Positions 48,894 through 59,575 of a stretch of DNA of 64,000 bases are shown here, piece after piece. The stretch covers positions 1,550,001 through 1,614,000 of the forward strand of contig NZ_CP073092.1 in assembly GCF_030506365.1 (NCBI RefSeq). The letters are read 5' to 3'. Source of the stretch: Corynebacterium tuberculostearicum. GTDB lineage: Bacteria; Actinomycetota; Actinomycetes; Mycobacteriales; Mycobacteriaceae. Both the position numbers and the translations under genes were made by a program. Positions within the stretch are counted from its first letter, which is position 1, and each line of letters begins with the position of its first letter. Under the pieces are notes generated by a model. That model did no database searches. It was not told the origin of the DNA and saw only the letters and a list, made by a program, of their open reading frames with translations.

Positions 48894-50966
48894 TTAGATG
48901 TGGAACTGCTTGCGCAGGTCCTCAATCATCTTGCGAGCTGGGGCAGGAAGAATCTGCGGGTTCATGCCCACAACCGCAACGCCAGCTACCAGCGCTGCAA
49001 CGATGGCGAATACTGCGCCGCCCACGGAAGAGCCGTTGGAGGACAAGGAAGAGCCCTTTGGTGCAGGCTTAGCTCCCGGTTCCTCGGAGCCCTCGCCGCT
49101 TACCTCGAGTGGCAAAGTTGCCTTAGTGCCGGCGTCGGTGGTGATTTCCAGGTTCTGGGTACCGCTCAGGTTCTCCGGAACGGTGAGTTTTACGGTTGCG
49201 CGACCGCGCTCACCAAATTGCGCATCGCCTTCTTGCGCAGCGTTGTCGATGTCTACGGTCTGCTCAGCGTCACCCAGCTTCACGGTTGCCTTCTTCGCCA
49301 TCGGCTCACCGTCGGTGGAGTAATTGAGGCTGGACAGGTTTACCGTGATTTCCTCACCCGGCTTCACGTCCCCCTCAATGTTTACCCCGATCTGGCTCTG
49401 GCCCGTGCGGACCTCCGATTCACCCGACTTGATGTAGTCGATCATGGCCTGAGTGTCCATGTAGCCCACATCGTTCTTATCCTTGATGGAACCAGCGTTG
49501 AAGTAGCCGTCGCCGCCTGCTTCTTCATCACTGGAAGCAAGGAAGGAAGACAGCGCAATGGAGTAGTCCTTCTTCGGATCGATTTGCTCGCCATTGATGG
49601 TCACGGACTTTACGCGCTCGCCCTTGTCGGCCTTCTGGTCGTAGACCACCTGGACGTTATTGGAAAGCCCCATGGCCAGGCGTGGTCGGCTTCCCTCCTG
49701 CCATTGGTTTTCCAAAGCCTTGATGAACTCTTCGCCGGAAATCTTGGCGGTAATTACGGAGTTGCCAAAAGGCTGTACTTCAAAGATGTCCTTGTAGGTT
49801 ACGTCTCCGCCCTTCAGGTCAGCGCGCACGCCGCCGGCGTTCATAACACCGATTTCGATATCCTTGCCTACCTGCTTGCTCATGGCATAGCGTTGGCCTT
49901 CTGCGATGAAGTTGTTGAGGGTGGATTCCACGCCGCGGTTGGAGCCAGGCTCTGCGCCTTCATCAGAGCCACGGAACAGGTCTTGCTGCACGTTGCCGGC
50001 GGTCTTAGAGCCTTCCACCTCGGCTTCCTTCTGTGCCTTCTCAACGACAGCTGCAATCTCGGCGTCCGGATCAACAGCGGCAGCATTCGTAGCGTCGTAC
50101 TGGCTGAGCTTGATGTCGGTTACCTTCTTGGCGGACTTGTCAAAGGTGATGTCGACGTCGTTAAGCAGCTTGCCATACTCATGACCCTGCGCCCACTGCA
50201 ATGGAAGGGCACCTTCGCGGGGGATTTCGCCCTTGGTGCGCTGGTGGGTATCGCCGCCGAAGAGCACGTCTACGTCTTTGTTGAATCCCTGGGCATACTC
50301 TTGGGCGTCCTCATGGAAGAGCGCGACGACGACGTCCGCCTCGCCGGATTCCTTCAGGCGGGTGGCCTCTTCGTTGGTGGCCTTTACTGGATCCGTGAAG
50401 GTAACACCTGGGATCTTTGCGGCGGATACCTTGTACTTGGTGTTCTCCGTTACGGTGCCAACGTAGCCCACCTTGACGCCGTCCACCTCTTCAACGTGAG
50501 AAGGCTTGAGCAAGGGTTGGCCATCCTTAAGCACGTTTGCACCCAGGATGGGGTACGTGGAGTTCGGCTGAATACGGTCAGTGAGGTCCTCGGTTCCCTT
50601 ATCAAACTCGTGGTTGCCTACTGCAGAAACCTTCATGCCCATCTGGTTGAGGGCCTCGAGGGTGTACTTGTCATCAGAAATTGCAGATACGAAGGCGGAA
50701 CCGCCCACGTTATCGCCCGAGGAGGTCAGGTTGAATTCCTGACCTTCATTCACCTGCTTGATAAGGGTCTGCAGGCGAGCTACGCCGATTTCATCGCCAG
50801 CCTTTGCTGGGTCACCAATCTTGTCCTCCAAGTGACCGTGAATATCGGTGATATTGGTGACGGAGATGGTGGTTTTGTTTTCCTGTGCTACCGCCTGCGC
50901 GCCGGAGAGAGCAACGGCGGAAACAGTAGTGGCGGCCACAAGCTGGCCGATGCGACGGAACTGCAT
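48894..50966 (-). CDS. Secreted, membrane-anchored 5'-nucleotidase / metallophosphatase (UshA-like)
   Basis: The 690-residue protein has a signal peptide (MQFRRIGQLVAATTVSAVAL, ending AVAQ). The metallophosphatase domain is marked by TNITDIHGHLEDK, SGDNVGG, VGNHEFDKGT, VALFHED and LFGGDTHQRT. The 5'-nucleotidase C-terminal domain follows, with VMNAGGVRADL and EVQPFGNSV. A beta-rich region (about 530-630), a Ser/Gly linker and a membrane helix with a basic tail (AVFAIVAALVAGVAVVGMNP) anchor it. It probably dephosphorylates extracellular nucleotides. RBS AGGAG lies seven bases before the ATG. Confidence 0.9.
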   Translation of the reverse strand: MQFRRIGQLVAATTVSAVALSGAQAVAQENKTTISVTNITDIHGHLEDKIGDPAKAGDEIGVARLQTLIKQVNEGQEFNLTSSGDNVGGSAFVSAISDDKYTLEALNQMGMKVSAVGNHEFDKGTEDLTDRIQPNSTYPILGANVLKDGQPLLKPSHVEEVDGVKVGYVGTVTENTKYKVSAAKIPGVTFTDPVKATNEEATRLKESGEADVVVALFHEDAQEYAQGFNKDVDVLFGGDTHQRTKGEIPREGALPLQWAQGHEYGKLLNDVDITFDKSAKKVTDIKLSQYDATNAAAVDPDAEIAAVVEKAQKEAEVEGSKTAGNVQQDLFRGSDEGAEPGSNRGVESTLNNFIAEGQRYAMSKQVGKDIEIGVMNAGGVRADLKGGDVTYKDIFEVQPFGNSVITAKISGEEFIKALENQWQEGSRPRLAMGLSNNVQVVYDQKADKGERVKSVTINGEQIDPKKDYSIALSSFLASSDEEAGGDGYFNAGSIKDKNDVGYMDTQAMIDYIKSGESEVRTGQSQIGVNIEGDVKPGEEITVNLSSLNYSTDGEPMAKKATVKLGDAEQTVDIDNAAQEGDAQFGERGRATVKLTVPENLSGTQNLEITTDAGTKATLPLEVSGEGSEEPGAKPAPKGSSLSSNGSSVGGAVFAIVAALVAGVAVVGMNPQILPAPARKMIEDLRKQFHI

Positions 50967-51002
50967 TGAAGTACTCCTAGATAGTGGAAAGCGACAGGAT
51001 AA

Positions 51003-51008
51003 TTTATA
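51003..51008 (-). promoter_or_regulatory. Possible -10 box for the 5'-nucleotidase gene
   Basis: TATAAA on the - strand, 37 bases before the ATG. No convincing -35 was found at the expected distance. Confidence 0.3.
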
Positions 51009-51152
51009 TCGCTTTGCTAACTACTTGGCAGGAGAACTTAAGCCTGCTTGCTGGCGCTTTACCTTGCAGCAGTCAAGAATTCACGCACAGGTAACCTCCC
51101 CGATGCCTTTGCGTTGCTTGCCCCGCCCCTCCTTGAGGGTGAGGAAAGCGCC

Positions 51153-53441
51153 CTAGGCGGTTACGCGGTAGACGTCGAAGACGCCTTCGGTATTGCGCAG
51201 TGTGGTCATCAAGGTGCCCAATTGCTTGGTATCCGACACGGAGAATGTGAACCGTACCGTCGCGATATGGTCATCGCCGCGATTAGAGTTCATGGTCAAA
51301 ACGTTGATGTTCTGATCGCTCATTACCCGAGTGAGCTCCGAGAGGAGGCCCTGACGGTCGAGGGCTTCCAATTGCAGCGTCGCAGAGAAAGCGCCCGTTG
51401 CCGAGGTAGCAGAAGACCAGGCCACCTCCAACATGCGCTCTGGTTCCGCCTTGAGCTTTTCCGCGTTAGTGCAGTCGGCTCGGTGCACGGAGACTCCCCC
51501 GCCGCGGGTAACGAAGCCGAAAATGGCATCGCCCGGCACGGGCTGGCAGCACTTGGCGAGCTTTGCCATCACATCGGGGCTGCCTTCCACCAAGATGCCC
51601 GTGCCCGATGCCGAGTCTTCGGTGTGTTGGGCGCGGGAGTGCTCAATCTCAGACAGTGGCGTGCGTGAGGCCAGGGTGTCGATGGCATCGTCTTGGTCGC
51701 CGAACATGGCAACCAATTGGTTGGCCACGTGTTGAGGAGATACGTGGCCCGCGCCGATGGCGGTATACAGCGAATCGACGTCGGTATAGTGCAGCTGCTC
51801 CGCTACCTGCTTCATGGAGCTGGCAGTAAACAGGCGGTGCATAGGCAGGCCGCCGCGCTGGACCTCGGTAGCCAGGGCATCGCGGCCGGCTTCCAAGTGT
51901 TCTTCGCGGCGTTCCTTAGCAAACCACTGCCGCACCTTTGTCTTGGCTCGAGCAGACACGAGGAAGTCTTGCCAATCGCGGGACGGACCGGCGTTGGGAT
52001 CCTTTGAGGTAAAGATTTCCACCTTGTCGCCGGACTTTAGCTTCGATTCGAGCGCGACGAGCTTGCCATTGACCTTGGCACCAATACACCTATGCCCCAC
52101 CTCAGTATGTACTGCGTAGGCAAAATCCACCGGTGTAGAACCGGCAGGAAGGTTTACCACATCGCCCTTCGGGGTAAAGGCGAAGATTTGCTTGGCGGTC
52201 AGGTCGTAGCGCAGCGAGTCGAGGAACTCATTGGGATCGGCGGCTTCCTTCTGCCAGTCCAGAAGTTGGCGCATCCAAGCCATCTGGTCCACTTCTTCTT
52301 GGTGGCCCGAGTTCTTGCCCTTGGTTTCTTTGTAGCGCCAGTGAGCAGCCACACCGAATTCGGCGTTGTAGTGCATCTCGTGGGTACGTACCTGGACTTC
52401 CAAGGTAGCGCCGCCATTTGCCAGCACCGTGGTGTGCAGCGACTGATACACGCCGAATCGCGGCGAGGAAATATAGTCCTTGAAGCGCCCCGGCAATGCC
52501 TGGTAGATCGAATGCACCACACCAATAGCGGCATAACAGCTATTGACGTCCTCGACCAAGATGCGGATTCCTACGAGGTCAAAGATCTCCGCGAAGTCAC
52601 GGCCACGTACGATCATCTTTTGATAGATGGACCAGTAGTGCTTTGGACGGCCCATGACCTCGGCTTCAATGCCGTTTTCCTTCAGCGCCCCACTGACCTG
52701 GCTAATGATCTCCTTCAGCGCGCGGTCGCGGGAGGGGGCACGATCTGCCACCATGCGCACGATCTCGTCGTACTTCTTTGGATACAAGATGGCAAAGGAC
52801 AGGTCTTCCAGCTCCCACTTCACACTGGCCATGCCGAGGCGGTGAGCTAGCGGAGCAATCACCTCGAGGGTCTGCCGCGCCTTTTTAGCCTGCTTTTCGG
52901 GCGGGAGGAACCGCATCGTACGCATATTGTGCAGGCGGTCGCTGACCTTAATGACCAAGACTCGGGGGTCGGTGGCCATGGCGACAATCATCTTACGAAT
53001 GGTCTCCGCCTCTGCGGCCGAGCCCAGTGCCACCTTGTCCAGCTTGGTCACGCCATCGACCAAGCGAGCTACCTCAGGACCGAAATCCCGAGTGAGGTCC
53101 TCTAGCGAGTAGTCCGTATCCTCCACGGTATCGTGCAGCAGCGCTGCCACGATGGTGGTGGTGTCCATACCGATCTCTGCCGCGATCGTCGCCACGGCGA
53201 GCGGGTGGGTGATATACGGTTCACCGGATTTGCGAAAGACACCCTCATGGAGCCGCTCCGCGGTGTCATAGGCGCGATTGAGCAGATCAGCATCGGCCTT
53301 GGGGTGAAACTTGCGGTGGATGGACATCAACGGGTCCAGCACCGGATTTACCTTCACTCGGCCGCCGGTAAGCGAACGAGCTAGGCGAGCCGACATGCTG
53401 CGCATTCCGCCGCCGGACTGGCGCTTTACGGGTTTGTCCAT
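51153..53441 (-). CDS. relA: Bifunctional (p)ppGpp synthetase/hydrolase
   Basis: It makes and degrades the alarmone (p)ppGpp. The 762-residue Rel protein has the HD hydrolase domain ([33 protein letters not shown]), the synthetase domain ([40 protein letters not shown]), the TGS domain ([20 protein letters not shown]), a zinc/CC-type region ([20 protein letters not shown]) and a C-terminal ACT domain. The ATG at 53441 ([12 protein letters not shown]) is used. The gene follows apt, as in mycobacteria. Both halves keep their motifs, so both activities are expected. Confidence 0.97.
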   Translation of the reverse strand: MDKPVKRQSGGGMRSMSARLARSLTGGRVKVNPVLDPLMSIHRKFHPKADADLLNRAYDTAERLHEGVFRKSGEPYITHPLAVATIAAEIGMDTTTIVAALLHDTVEDTDYSLEDLTRDFGPEVARLVDGVTKLDKVALGSAAEAETIRKMIVAMATDPRVLVIKVSDRLHNMRTMRFLPPEKQAKKARQTLEVIAPLAHRLGMASVKWELEDLSFAILYPKKYDEIVRMVADRAPSRDRALKEIISQVSGALKENGIEAEVMGRPKHYWSIYQKMIVRGRDFAEIFDLVGIRILVEDVNSCYAAIGVVHSIYQALPGRFKDYISSPRFGVYQSLHTTVLANGGATLEVQVRTHEMHYNAEFGVAAHWRYKETKGKNSGHQEEVDQMAWMRQLLDWQKEAADPNEFLDSLRYDLTAKQIFAFTPKGDVVNLPAGSTPVDFAYAVHTEVGHRCIGAKVNGKLVALESKLKSGDKVEIFTSKDPNAGPSRDWQDFLVSARAKTKVRQWFAKERREEHLEAGRDALATEVQRGGLPMHRLFTASSMKQVAEQLHYTDVDSLYTAIGAGHVSPQHVANQLVAMFGDQDDAIDTLASRTPLSEIEHSRAQHTEDSASGTGILVEGSPDVMAKLAKCCQPVPGDAIFGFVTRGGGVSVHRADCTNAEKLKAEPERMLEVAWSSATSATGAFSATLQLEALDRQGLLSELTRVMSDQNINVLTMNSNRGDDHIATVRFTFSVSDTKQLGTLMTTLRNTEGVFDVYRVTA

Positions 53442-53527
53442 GGCCAAATCTACCGCCCTTCACAGTGCCACGGGCCTTGTGGCCTCATGTCCAACTAAAT
53501 CGTGCGATCTAGCTTAGGCATCCCATC

Positions 53528-54073
53528 TTAGTCTGTGGCATTCAACACAATGAGCGGTGGGCCGGATAAACGCTCACGCCCATTGAGACCCTTGACTTCC
53601 AGCACCACCACATTGCCAGCGACTTCGGCACCTGCGGACTCAAGCAAAAGCTTGGCACCGTGGAGGGTGCCACCGGTGGCTAAGACGTCGTCGACAAGCA
53701 CCACGCGCTTGCCCTTGATGTCAACGCCGCTGGCTGGAATCTCCAGCGCCGCGGAGCCATACTCCAGCTCATATTCTTCGGTATATACCGGTGGGGGAAG
53801 CTTGCCCTTCTTGCGGATGGCCAAGATGCCTAGGCCCATCTTGTAGGCGACGGCCGAGCCGAGGAGGAATCCACGGGCGTCGAGGCCGCCAATCATATCT
53901 GCGCCCAATTCCTCGCAGGCGGCCGCCAAGCCGTCCACTACGGTGCGAAATGCCTCTGGGTCCGCCAAGACTGGGGTGAGGTCCTCGAAGAGGATGCCCT
54001 CCTCCGGGAAGTCTTGAACGAGGCGAACCTTATCCTTGAGTGCCTGTGCTGCTGATTCGTAGTGCGAACTCAT
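53528..54073 (-). CDS. apt: Adenine phosphoribosyltransferase
   Basis: It salvages adenine to AMP with PRPP. The 181-residue protein starts [20 protein letters not shown] and has [40 protein letters not shown] and the PRPP loop [20 protein letters not shown]. The ATG at 54073 excludes a 69-codon open stretch upstream. Its neighbours are relA downstream and a solute-binding lipoprotein upstream, which is the mycobacterial arrangement. Confidence 0.96.
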   Translation of the reverse strand: MSSHYESAAQALKDKVRLVQDFPEEGILFEDLTPVLADPEAFRTVVDGLAAACEELGADMIGGLDARGFLLGSAVAYKMGLGILAIRKKGKLPPPVYTEEYELEYGSAALEIPASGVDIKGKRVVLVDDVLATGGTLHGAKLLLESAGAEVAGNVVVLEVKGLNGRERLSGPPLIVLNATD

Positions 54074-54126
54074 AATCTTCCTTGAGAAATAATTGCGAGA
54101 GGTTTTGAACGCCCGATATTCGGGGC

Positions 54127-55794
54127 CTATTCCTTGTCCGTTGGGGCGGTGCTGTGCCAGCGATCCATATTCCAACCGATGCCCGAGACGCCAGTGTACG
54201 GCAGGACGCCTTCCACGTCGCGGCGGACGAGGAAGACGCGCGGCTGCGCGGAGAGAGGAATGGATGGTACATCCTTCCACAGAGCCTCTTCTGTCTTCTT
54301 CAGCTCCGCAGAGTTCTTCATGCTCGACTCCACAGTGGAATACTCCGTCTGGGGATCGACTGGGCCGAGGAAGGCATCGACGGTAGGCGCCCAGGTTTCC
54401 GGCTCCATTTCCAAGTAGTGCGGGGACATGAACTCCGCAGACGCGTCCTCGATGGTGATACCAGCCGGCTCACAGGATGCACGAAGTTGTTCCACCATGG
54501 CGGCATAACGTTTATCCGGTCCCAAGTAGCCCACCTTGATAGTGGTCCCGTTGAGATCGCCGGCCTTGGCTAAATCGGTGCCCTGGTGATCCTTCCCCAC
54601 CTTGTCTAGACCGCCGGCGACCGGGTTGGTCACGGAAACGGTACGCAGGTAGGCCGGTGGCACTTCCACACCAGAGGCTGCCGAGCTTGCCTGAGCAACC
54701 GCCTGCTGATCGACGCAGGCCGCAAAGCTCTCGCGCGCCCACGGCTCCGCGAATACTCCAGCTTCAGATAGCGTGAGCGTATCCGTTAGCTCGCCGACCA
54801 TTGGAGTGACCTCGTAGGGGGACTCCCCTGCCTCATCCTTCGTGCTGTCCAGCCAGTCAGGATTTTCGCTTGCGGCATCGACTACGCGCAACGCGCCGTT
54901 ATCTGCGAGCTTCTGTGCATCAGCCTCCGAAGGCCAGACCACAACATGATCTTCCGCTGGGGCGTCTCCGAAGTACTTTTCGTTTGCTTTGAGAATTATC
55001 TCCCCTTCGTCGCCTACCTTGTCAATGACATAGGGTCCAAAGGAGACCTGCAGCTCGGGATCTAGTTGATCCTCGGCCACGGAAAAGCCATAGCGCCATT
55101 CCTTAGCAACCGGCGCAAGCGCCTGCATGTCTTCTACTGTCAGGGCGGCGTTGAGTTCCTCAATGCTCAACTCGGACTTCTTGGCCAGCGCATGGGCCGG
55201 CATGACCGTGCCGGCGCCAAACATGTGGCGCCAGCGCTGCCCCTGATCCTTGTTAAAAGTCAGGGTGAACGTTTTGCTTTGGGGCTCACAGCTAAAATCC
55301 GCGATGTCATTCATCAACGGCATATGGGAGGCAAATTCAGCTGGATGAGTACCGGCCACATACGTCAACAAGTAGTCATCACAGGTGACGGGAGCGCCAT
55401 CAGAAAATACGGCATCCTCCTCCAAAGTGAGCTGAACGCTGCGCTGGTCGCTGCCGGCAACGGGCGGAAGCTCTTCAGTTTCAACCAGATCCGCATTAGG
55501 AATTAATTCGCCAGAGGGGCCGGGCACGAAAAGGCCCGGATAAAGCCGCGTAGACAGCAGTCCGGCGGAGGTAGCATCACCAAAAGACGTGCCAGCATTT
55601 GTGGTGGCTAAGCGGGAATTTACCTGGTAGCCAAAGTATCCATAGGATTCTGGCTCCTGGGGAGCACTAGACGAGTCCTCTTCGCCGCCCTGCCCGCTAC
55701 AGGCAGAAACAGCTAGAGCTAGAGCTGAAACGCACGAGGCAATGGCCTTCCTTCCCCAGTGACGTTCACTAGAACTGCTCTTTGATTTAAGCAC
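54127..55794 (-). CDS. Solute-binding lipoprotein of the family 5 (peptide-type) class
   Basis: The 555-residue protein has a lipoprotein signal (lipobox [10 protein letters not shown], Cys32) and the SBP_bac_5 layout, with [20 protein letters not shown] and the central [20 protein letters not shown]. Homologues next to secF and apt are known in mycobacteria. No ABC permease or ATPase genes are nearby, so the transporter partner must be elsewhere or absent. The ligand cannot be predicted. Confidence 0.87.
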   Translation of the reverse strand: MLKSKSSSSERHWGRKAIASCVSALALAVSACSGQGGEEDSSSAPQEPESYGYFGYQVNSRLATTNAGTSFGDATSAGLLSTRLYPGLFVPGPSGELIPNADLVETEELPPVAGSDQRSVQLTLEEDAVFSDGAPVTCDDYLLTYVAGTHPAEFASHMPLMNDIADFSCEPQSKTFTLTFNKDQGQRWRHMFGAGTVMPAHALAKKSELSIEELNAALTVEDMQALAPVAKEWRYGFSVAEDQLDPELQVSFGPYVIDKVGDEGEIILKANEKYFGDAPAEDHVVVWPSEADAQKLADNGALRVVDAASENPDWLDSTKDEAGESPYEVTPMVGELTDTLTLSEAGVFAEPWARESFAACVDQQAVAQASSAASGVEVPPAYLRTVSVTNPVAGGLDKVGKDHQGTDLAKAGDLNGTTIKVGYLGPDKRYAAMVEQLRASCEPAGITIEDASAEFMSPHYLEMEPETWAPTVDAFLGPVDPQTEYSTVESSMKNSAELKKTEEALWKDVPSIPLSAQPRVFLVRRDVEGVLPYTGVSGIGWNMDRWHSTAPTDKE

Positions 55795-55847
55795 CGTAAT
55801 TTGCCCTCACTTCAGCTACCGCTTCGCCAAAATTTTACTACCGCAAG

Positions 55848-57008
55848 CTACCGGCCCGGGCGCCAGGTTACGCCAGGTTGCCCAGTGGACTCGGACGGAT
55901 CGTCTTCGATCTCAGCCGGGGTGGACTGTGCGCTCACTGGTGAGACCACGGTGCGACCGGAGGATGCTGCCCCAGATTCTGCCGCGGCATTCTCGTCCTT
56001 GCCAGCACGGTAGTCCATGACCCGCTTGTTGTGACGCTTGATCCTCTTGGACATGTTGGCGAAGGTCACGACCAGCGGCGTAGCAAAGAAGATGGAGGAG
56101 AAAATGCCCTCGACCACGCCGATGAGCTGGATGAGCGCCAAATCGCGGAGGGTACCGATACCCATGAGCCACACGGCGACCACGAAGAGCGCGATGATAG
56201 GCAGCGCAGAAATTACCGAGGTAGAAATCGAGCGCATGACGGTCTGGTTAATAGCCAAGTTTGTCAACTCAGCAAAGGTCTTCTTGCGCTGGCCCTCGAG
56301 GCCTTCCGTATTTTCGTTGATCTTGTCAAAGACGATGACCGAGTCATACATGGAGAAGGTCAGGACGGTAAGCAGACCAATAATGACGGCCGGGGAAACT
56401 TCGAAGCCAAACAGGGCGTAAATACCGGCGATGATCACGCCGTCTGCAATCAGCGCGATAATTGCGGCAAAAGCCATGGTCTTCTGCAAGCGAATGGCCA
56501 CGTAGACGGTCGCGGCTACTAGGAAGACCAGCATGGCAATGAGCATGCGCTGGGTAATAGAAGAACCCCAGGATTCGGATACCGTGGACGAGCCAATGGC
56601 ATCCGGAGTGGCCTTGCCGTTTTCATCCTTCGGCTGGAAGTTGTCATAGATAGCCGCGCGGGCCGCATTCACGTCCTCTTGGCTCAGGCGCTCAGAAACG
56701 ATTTCCAAGGTCTCAGAATCGCCAGCGCCCACGATGTGAACCTGCTCGGGTTCTACACCGGTGGTGTCTTCGAAGACCTGGCTTACCTCGTCTTCCTTGA
56801 GGTCGCCTGCCGGCATCGACAACGTGGTGCCACCTTCGAAGTCAATCGAGAGCGAGAAACCACGAATGAGGATCGCGGCCACTGCTGCCACGATTAGTGC
56901 TGCAGTGATGCCGTACCACAGCTTGGTGCGACCGATGAAGTCATAACCGCGCTCGTCCTCGTAGAGGCGGTCCATCCGGGAAATCTTGTGCTTAGTCGAA
57001 ACAGCCAT
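55848..57008 (-). CDS. secF: Protein translocase subunit SecF
   Basis: With SecD it supports the Sec export channel using the proton motive force. The 386-residue protein has six membrane segments, the first at about residues 35-53. The SecF marker SIDFEGGTTLSMPAG follows the first helix, and IGLLTVLTFSMYDSVIVFDK is in the RND-like core. The C-terminal tail is Ser/Ala/Pro-rich. The start is two bases after the secD stop, so translation is coupled. Confidence 0.97.
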   Translation of the reverse strand: MAVSTKHKISRMDRLYEDERGYDFIGRTKLWYGITAALIVAAVAAILIRGFSLSIDFEGGTTLSMPAGDLKEDEVSQVFEDTTGVEPEQVHIVGAGDSETLEIVSERLSQEDVNAARAAIYDNFQPKDENGKATPDAIGSSTVSESWGSSITQRMLIAMLVFLVAATVYVAIRLQKTMAFAAIIALIADGVIIAGIYALFGFEVSPAVIIGLLTVLTFSMYDSVIVFDKINENTEGLEGQRKKTFAELTNLAINQTVMRSISTSVISALPIIALFVVAVWLMGIGTLRDLALIQLIGVVEGIFSSIFFATPLVVTFANMSKRIKRHNKRVMDYRAGKDENAAAESGAASSGRTVVSPVSAQSTPAEIEDDPSESTGQPGVTWRPGR

Positions 57009-57010
57009 GC

Positions 57011-58927
57011 TTATTTCTCCTCATCTTCCGCAGCATCTACGGAACGTGCGGTTCCTGCGGCAGAAACTCCTGCCGTTTCCTTGGTGGCTGGCTCCTTTGC
57101 ACTCGCGGATTCAGCAGCGTTCGCTTGACGACGTCCCGAGCCAAAGTAGCCGCGTTCACGGCGCTCTTCCACCAGTGCGTAGATACCGCCGAGGCCATTC
57201 ATCGAAGGTTTAGCGGCAGCCGGACGTCGGCCCACCATCTGCATCAGCGGAGCCATGACCAAGAAGGATACGATCAGGTCGAAGACGGTGGTCAGGCCCA
57301 TGGTAAAGGCGAAGCCCTTCACCTCACCGATGGCGAGGAAGTAGACCACAACAGAGCCAATCAGGGTCACCGCGTTACCGGTCACAATGGTGGCACGAGC
57401 GCGCTCCCACGCCTTTTGCGTAGCGGAGCGGAAGGTGCGTCCCTCGAGGAGCTCGTCCTTGATGCGCTCGTAGTAGACCACGAAGGAGTCAGCGGTTGCG
57501 CCCACACCGATGACCAGACCGGCGATGCCGGAAAGGTCCAGCGAGTAACCGATCCAGCGGCCCAGCAGAACCAGGGAGCCATAGGTCAGGAGGCCAGAGG
57601 CAATGAGGAAGATAAGGGATACGCCGGCCAGCGCGCGGAAGTAGTACAGCGAATAGGCCATCACGAGTACCAGGCCAACAAGGCCTGCAATGAGGCCGGC
57701 CTGCAGAGCGGCCTTACCCAGTGTTGGCGGAATGGACTCTACGGTGCCACCCGGCTCGCCATTTTCACCGGCGAAGGACAACGGCAGTGCGCCATACTTT
57801 AGGTTATTTGCCAGGCTCTGTGCCTCCTCCTGGCTAAAGTCACCAGTAATGGAGGTAGCAGAACCAACTGGGGTTGCGCCCTGAATGAACGGTGCGGAAA
57901 TAACCCCAGAGTCAAGGGTGATGGCTACCTGGTCCTTTAAGTGTTCCTGGGTCAGGTCCGCCCAGGTCTGAGAGCCGTTCGGGCCATCACCGGTCTTGAA
58001 GGAGAAGTTGATCTCCATCTGACCGGATTGACCGTTCAGGCCGCCTTCGATCGGAGAATTGGTATCGATCTCGTTACCGGTGAGGCGGGTGCCGTTTTCG
58101 TCCTTAATGCCATTGAGAAGCGGTGCGGGCTCCAGAACGTACGGATTGCCGTTGGAGTAGTCACAGGTAACAAATGGCTTGGCAGGATCATCGGCGCCGG
58201 CCAGTGGGTCGCTGCTGCCCTGGCAGGTCATCAGCGCGGAGGCTGCTGCCTGGGTGGTCGGGTCCTCGGACTGACGGTCCTTCAGGAGCATCTCCGTGAC
58301 TTCATCACGGCGCTTAGTCTGCTCAATGGAGTTGCTTGGCTCCTCAAGCGGCTTGGCGCTGACCTTAGGAGCCTTCTGTTTCTTTGGCTCCTTGCCAGTC
58401 ATCTGTGCTTCTTGCTGAGCGATGGACTGGGTCATCTGTTCCATCTGCTTATTGGCCTCGTCTGCGCTGAGTACGTTGTACTTCACCCAGCGATTGGCCA
58501 TATCTTCCAGCTCCTTATTGAGCTTTTCCATGTCCGGCATGGAGGGCTTTGCCACCGGACGGAAGAACAGCTGCGAGGTCTGGCCCACGGCCTGTGCCTG
58601 GGAGGCGTCTTCACCTGGCACGGTAATGACCAGGGTATTGCCGTTGATGACAACCTCAGAACCAGAAACACCCATGCCGTTAACACGCTGTTCCAAAATA
58701 TTGCGTGCTTGCTTGAGCTGGTCTTGGGTGGGTTCCTCGCCTTGCGGCGCCAGCGTTACGCGGGTACCGCCCTGCAAGTCGATGCCAAGCTTTGGGGTGC
58801 TTTGACGGCTACCAGTTAGAAAGATAAGCGCATAGATAACAACCACAATGAGCACGAAGAGCGCGAGCGCGCGCTTCGGCCATTGGCGATTGCTATTTTT
58901 CATAGCGCCACGGGATTTTGCGGACAA
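57011..58927 (-). CDS. secD: Protein translocase subunit SecD
   Basis: It works with SecF in protein export. The 638-residue protein has an N-terminal helix (about residues 20-40), a large extracellular domain with LGIDLQGGTRVTLAPQG (SecD D1 motif), a long variable Gln/Lys-rich insertion at about residues 150-250 and five C-terminal helices with VGATADSFVVYYERIKDEL. A Ser/Ala/Glu-rich tail follows. The TTG at 58927 has AGGAG six bases upstream; an ATG eight codons later (MKNSNRQWPKRAL) is the alternative. yajC lies upstream. Confidence 0.96.
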   Translation of the reverse strand: MSAKSRGAMKNSNRQWPKRALALFVLIVVVIYALIFLTGSRQSTPKLGIDLQGGTRVTLAPQGEEPTQDQLKQARNILEQRVNGMGVSGSEVVINGNTLVITVPGEDASQAQAVGQTSQLFFRPVAKPSMPDMEKLNKELEDMANRWVKYNVLSADEANKQMEQMTQSIAQQEAQMTGKEPKKQKAPKVSAKPLEEPSNSIEQTKRRDEVTEMLLKDRQSEDPTTQAAASALMTCQGSSDPLAGADDPAKPFVTCDYSNGNPYVLEPAPLLNGIKDENGTRLTGNEIDTNSPIEGGLNGQSGQMEINFSFKTGDGPNGSQTWADLTQEHLKDQVAITLDSGVISAPFIQGATPVGSATSITGDFSQEEAQSLANNLKYGALPLSFAGENGEPGGTVESIPPTLGKAALQAGLIAGLVGLVLVMAYSLYYFRALAGVSLIFLIASGLLTYGSLVLLGRWIGYSLDLSGIAGLVIGVGATADSFVVYYERIKDELLEGRTFRSATQKAWERARATIVTGNAVTLIGSVVVYFLAIGEVKGFAFTMGLTTVFDLIVSFLVMAPLMQMVGRRPAAAKPSMNGLGGIYALVEERRERGYFGSGRRQANAAESASAKEPATKETAGVSAAGTARSVDAAEDEEK

Positions 58928-59141
58928 CGATAATCTCCTGTGCTGCTTATAACAGGGTGTTTAAACATTAAATACGGCCCCGCCATACGGCGCAGGCACG
59001 TCAACAACGCACAATCGTACGTCATCAGGCTGAGTTTTCCTTAACGAGGGCCAGATAAGGCCCAAAGTGTGATGGGGTCTACGCTCCGCGAAGTCCCCAC
59101 CCACCTAGCAAACGTTAAGGAAACTCTTAGGGAATGGCGGA

Positions 59142-59501
59142 CTATTTCTTCTCCTGGCCGTCAAACGGAGGATATTTCTCATCTGACAGGTCATCTGCCG
59201 CATCATTCTTTTCTTCCCCAGCAGCGGGACGGGCCAGGTCATTGGCCTCTTGTTCGGTGCGAATCACGGCCATCTTGTCAAAAGTAACCACCACGCCAGG
59301 GGCGATTTCTAGATCCACATCCTTGTCGCTGGTGCTGCGCACCACGCCGTGCACGCCGCCCGCCGTAACGATGGCGTCGCCCGGCTGCAGGGAATTCTGG
59401 AGGGCCTGCATCTCATTTTGGCGCTGGCGCTGCTTTCGCATGGCCATAAACGAGGGAACGACGAAGAGGATGCCAATAATGATGAGAATGATGATTTCCA
59501 T
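59142..59501 (-). CDS. yajC: Preprotein translocase subunit YajC
   Basis: It is a small accessory subunit of the SecDF complex. The 119-residue protein has one N-terminal membrane helix (IIILIIIGILFVVPSFMA), the cytoplasmic core LQPGDAIVTAGGVHGVVRS and a charged, acidic tail. The length is usual. It is followed after 214 bases by secD and preceded by ruvB and a repeat copy. Confidence 0.93.
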   Translation of the reverse strand: MEIIILIIIGILFVVPSFMAMRKQRQRQNEMQALQNSLQPGDAIVTAGGVHGVVRSTSDKDVDLEIAPGVVVTFDKMAVIRTEQEANDLARPAAGEEKNDAADDLSDEKYPPFDGQEKK

Positions 59502-59542
59502 AGCACCCTAGTGTGCCAGACGGCGGTGTGCACAGAAACCCC

Positions 59543-59561
59543 AAGGGGGCATCGCCAAGCA
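59543..59561 (-). repeat. Dispersed short repeat, copy 4
   Basis: TGCTTGGCGATGCCCCCTT on the - strand, 14 bases after the ruvB stop codon and in the same orientation as ruvB. It differs from copy 2 by one base. Confidence 0.6.
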
Positions 59562-59575
59562 GGCTAGCCCCTGAA

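Noticed and set aside
48900..50969. A 689-codon open frame on the + strand opposite the 5'-nucleotidase gene
   Set aside because: Antisense shadow; the - strand frame has a signal peptide, catalytic motifs, ribosome binding site and terminator.
51050..51152. Imperfect GC-rich hairpin after relA
   Set aside because: CCCTC/GAGGG pairing is short and interrupted; I could not support a terminator call.
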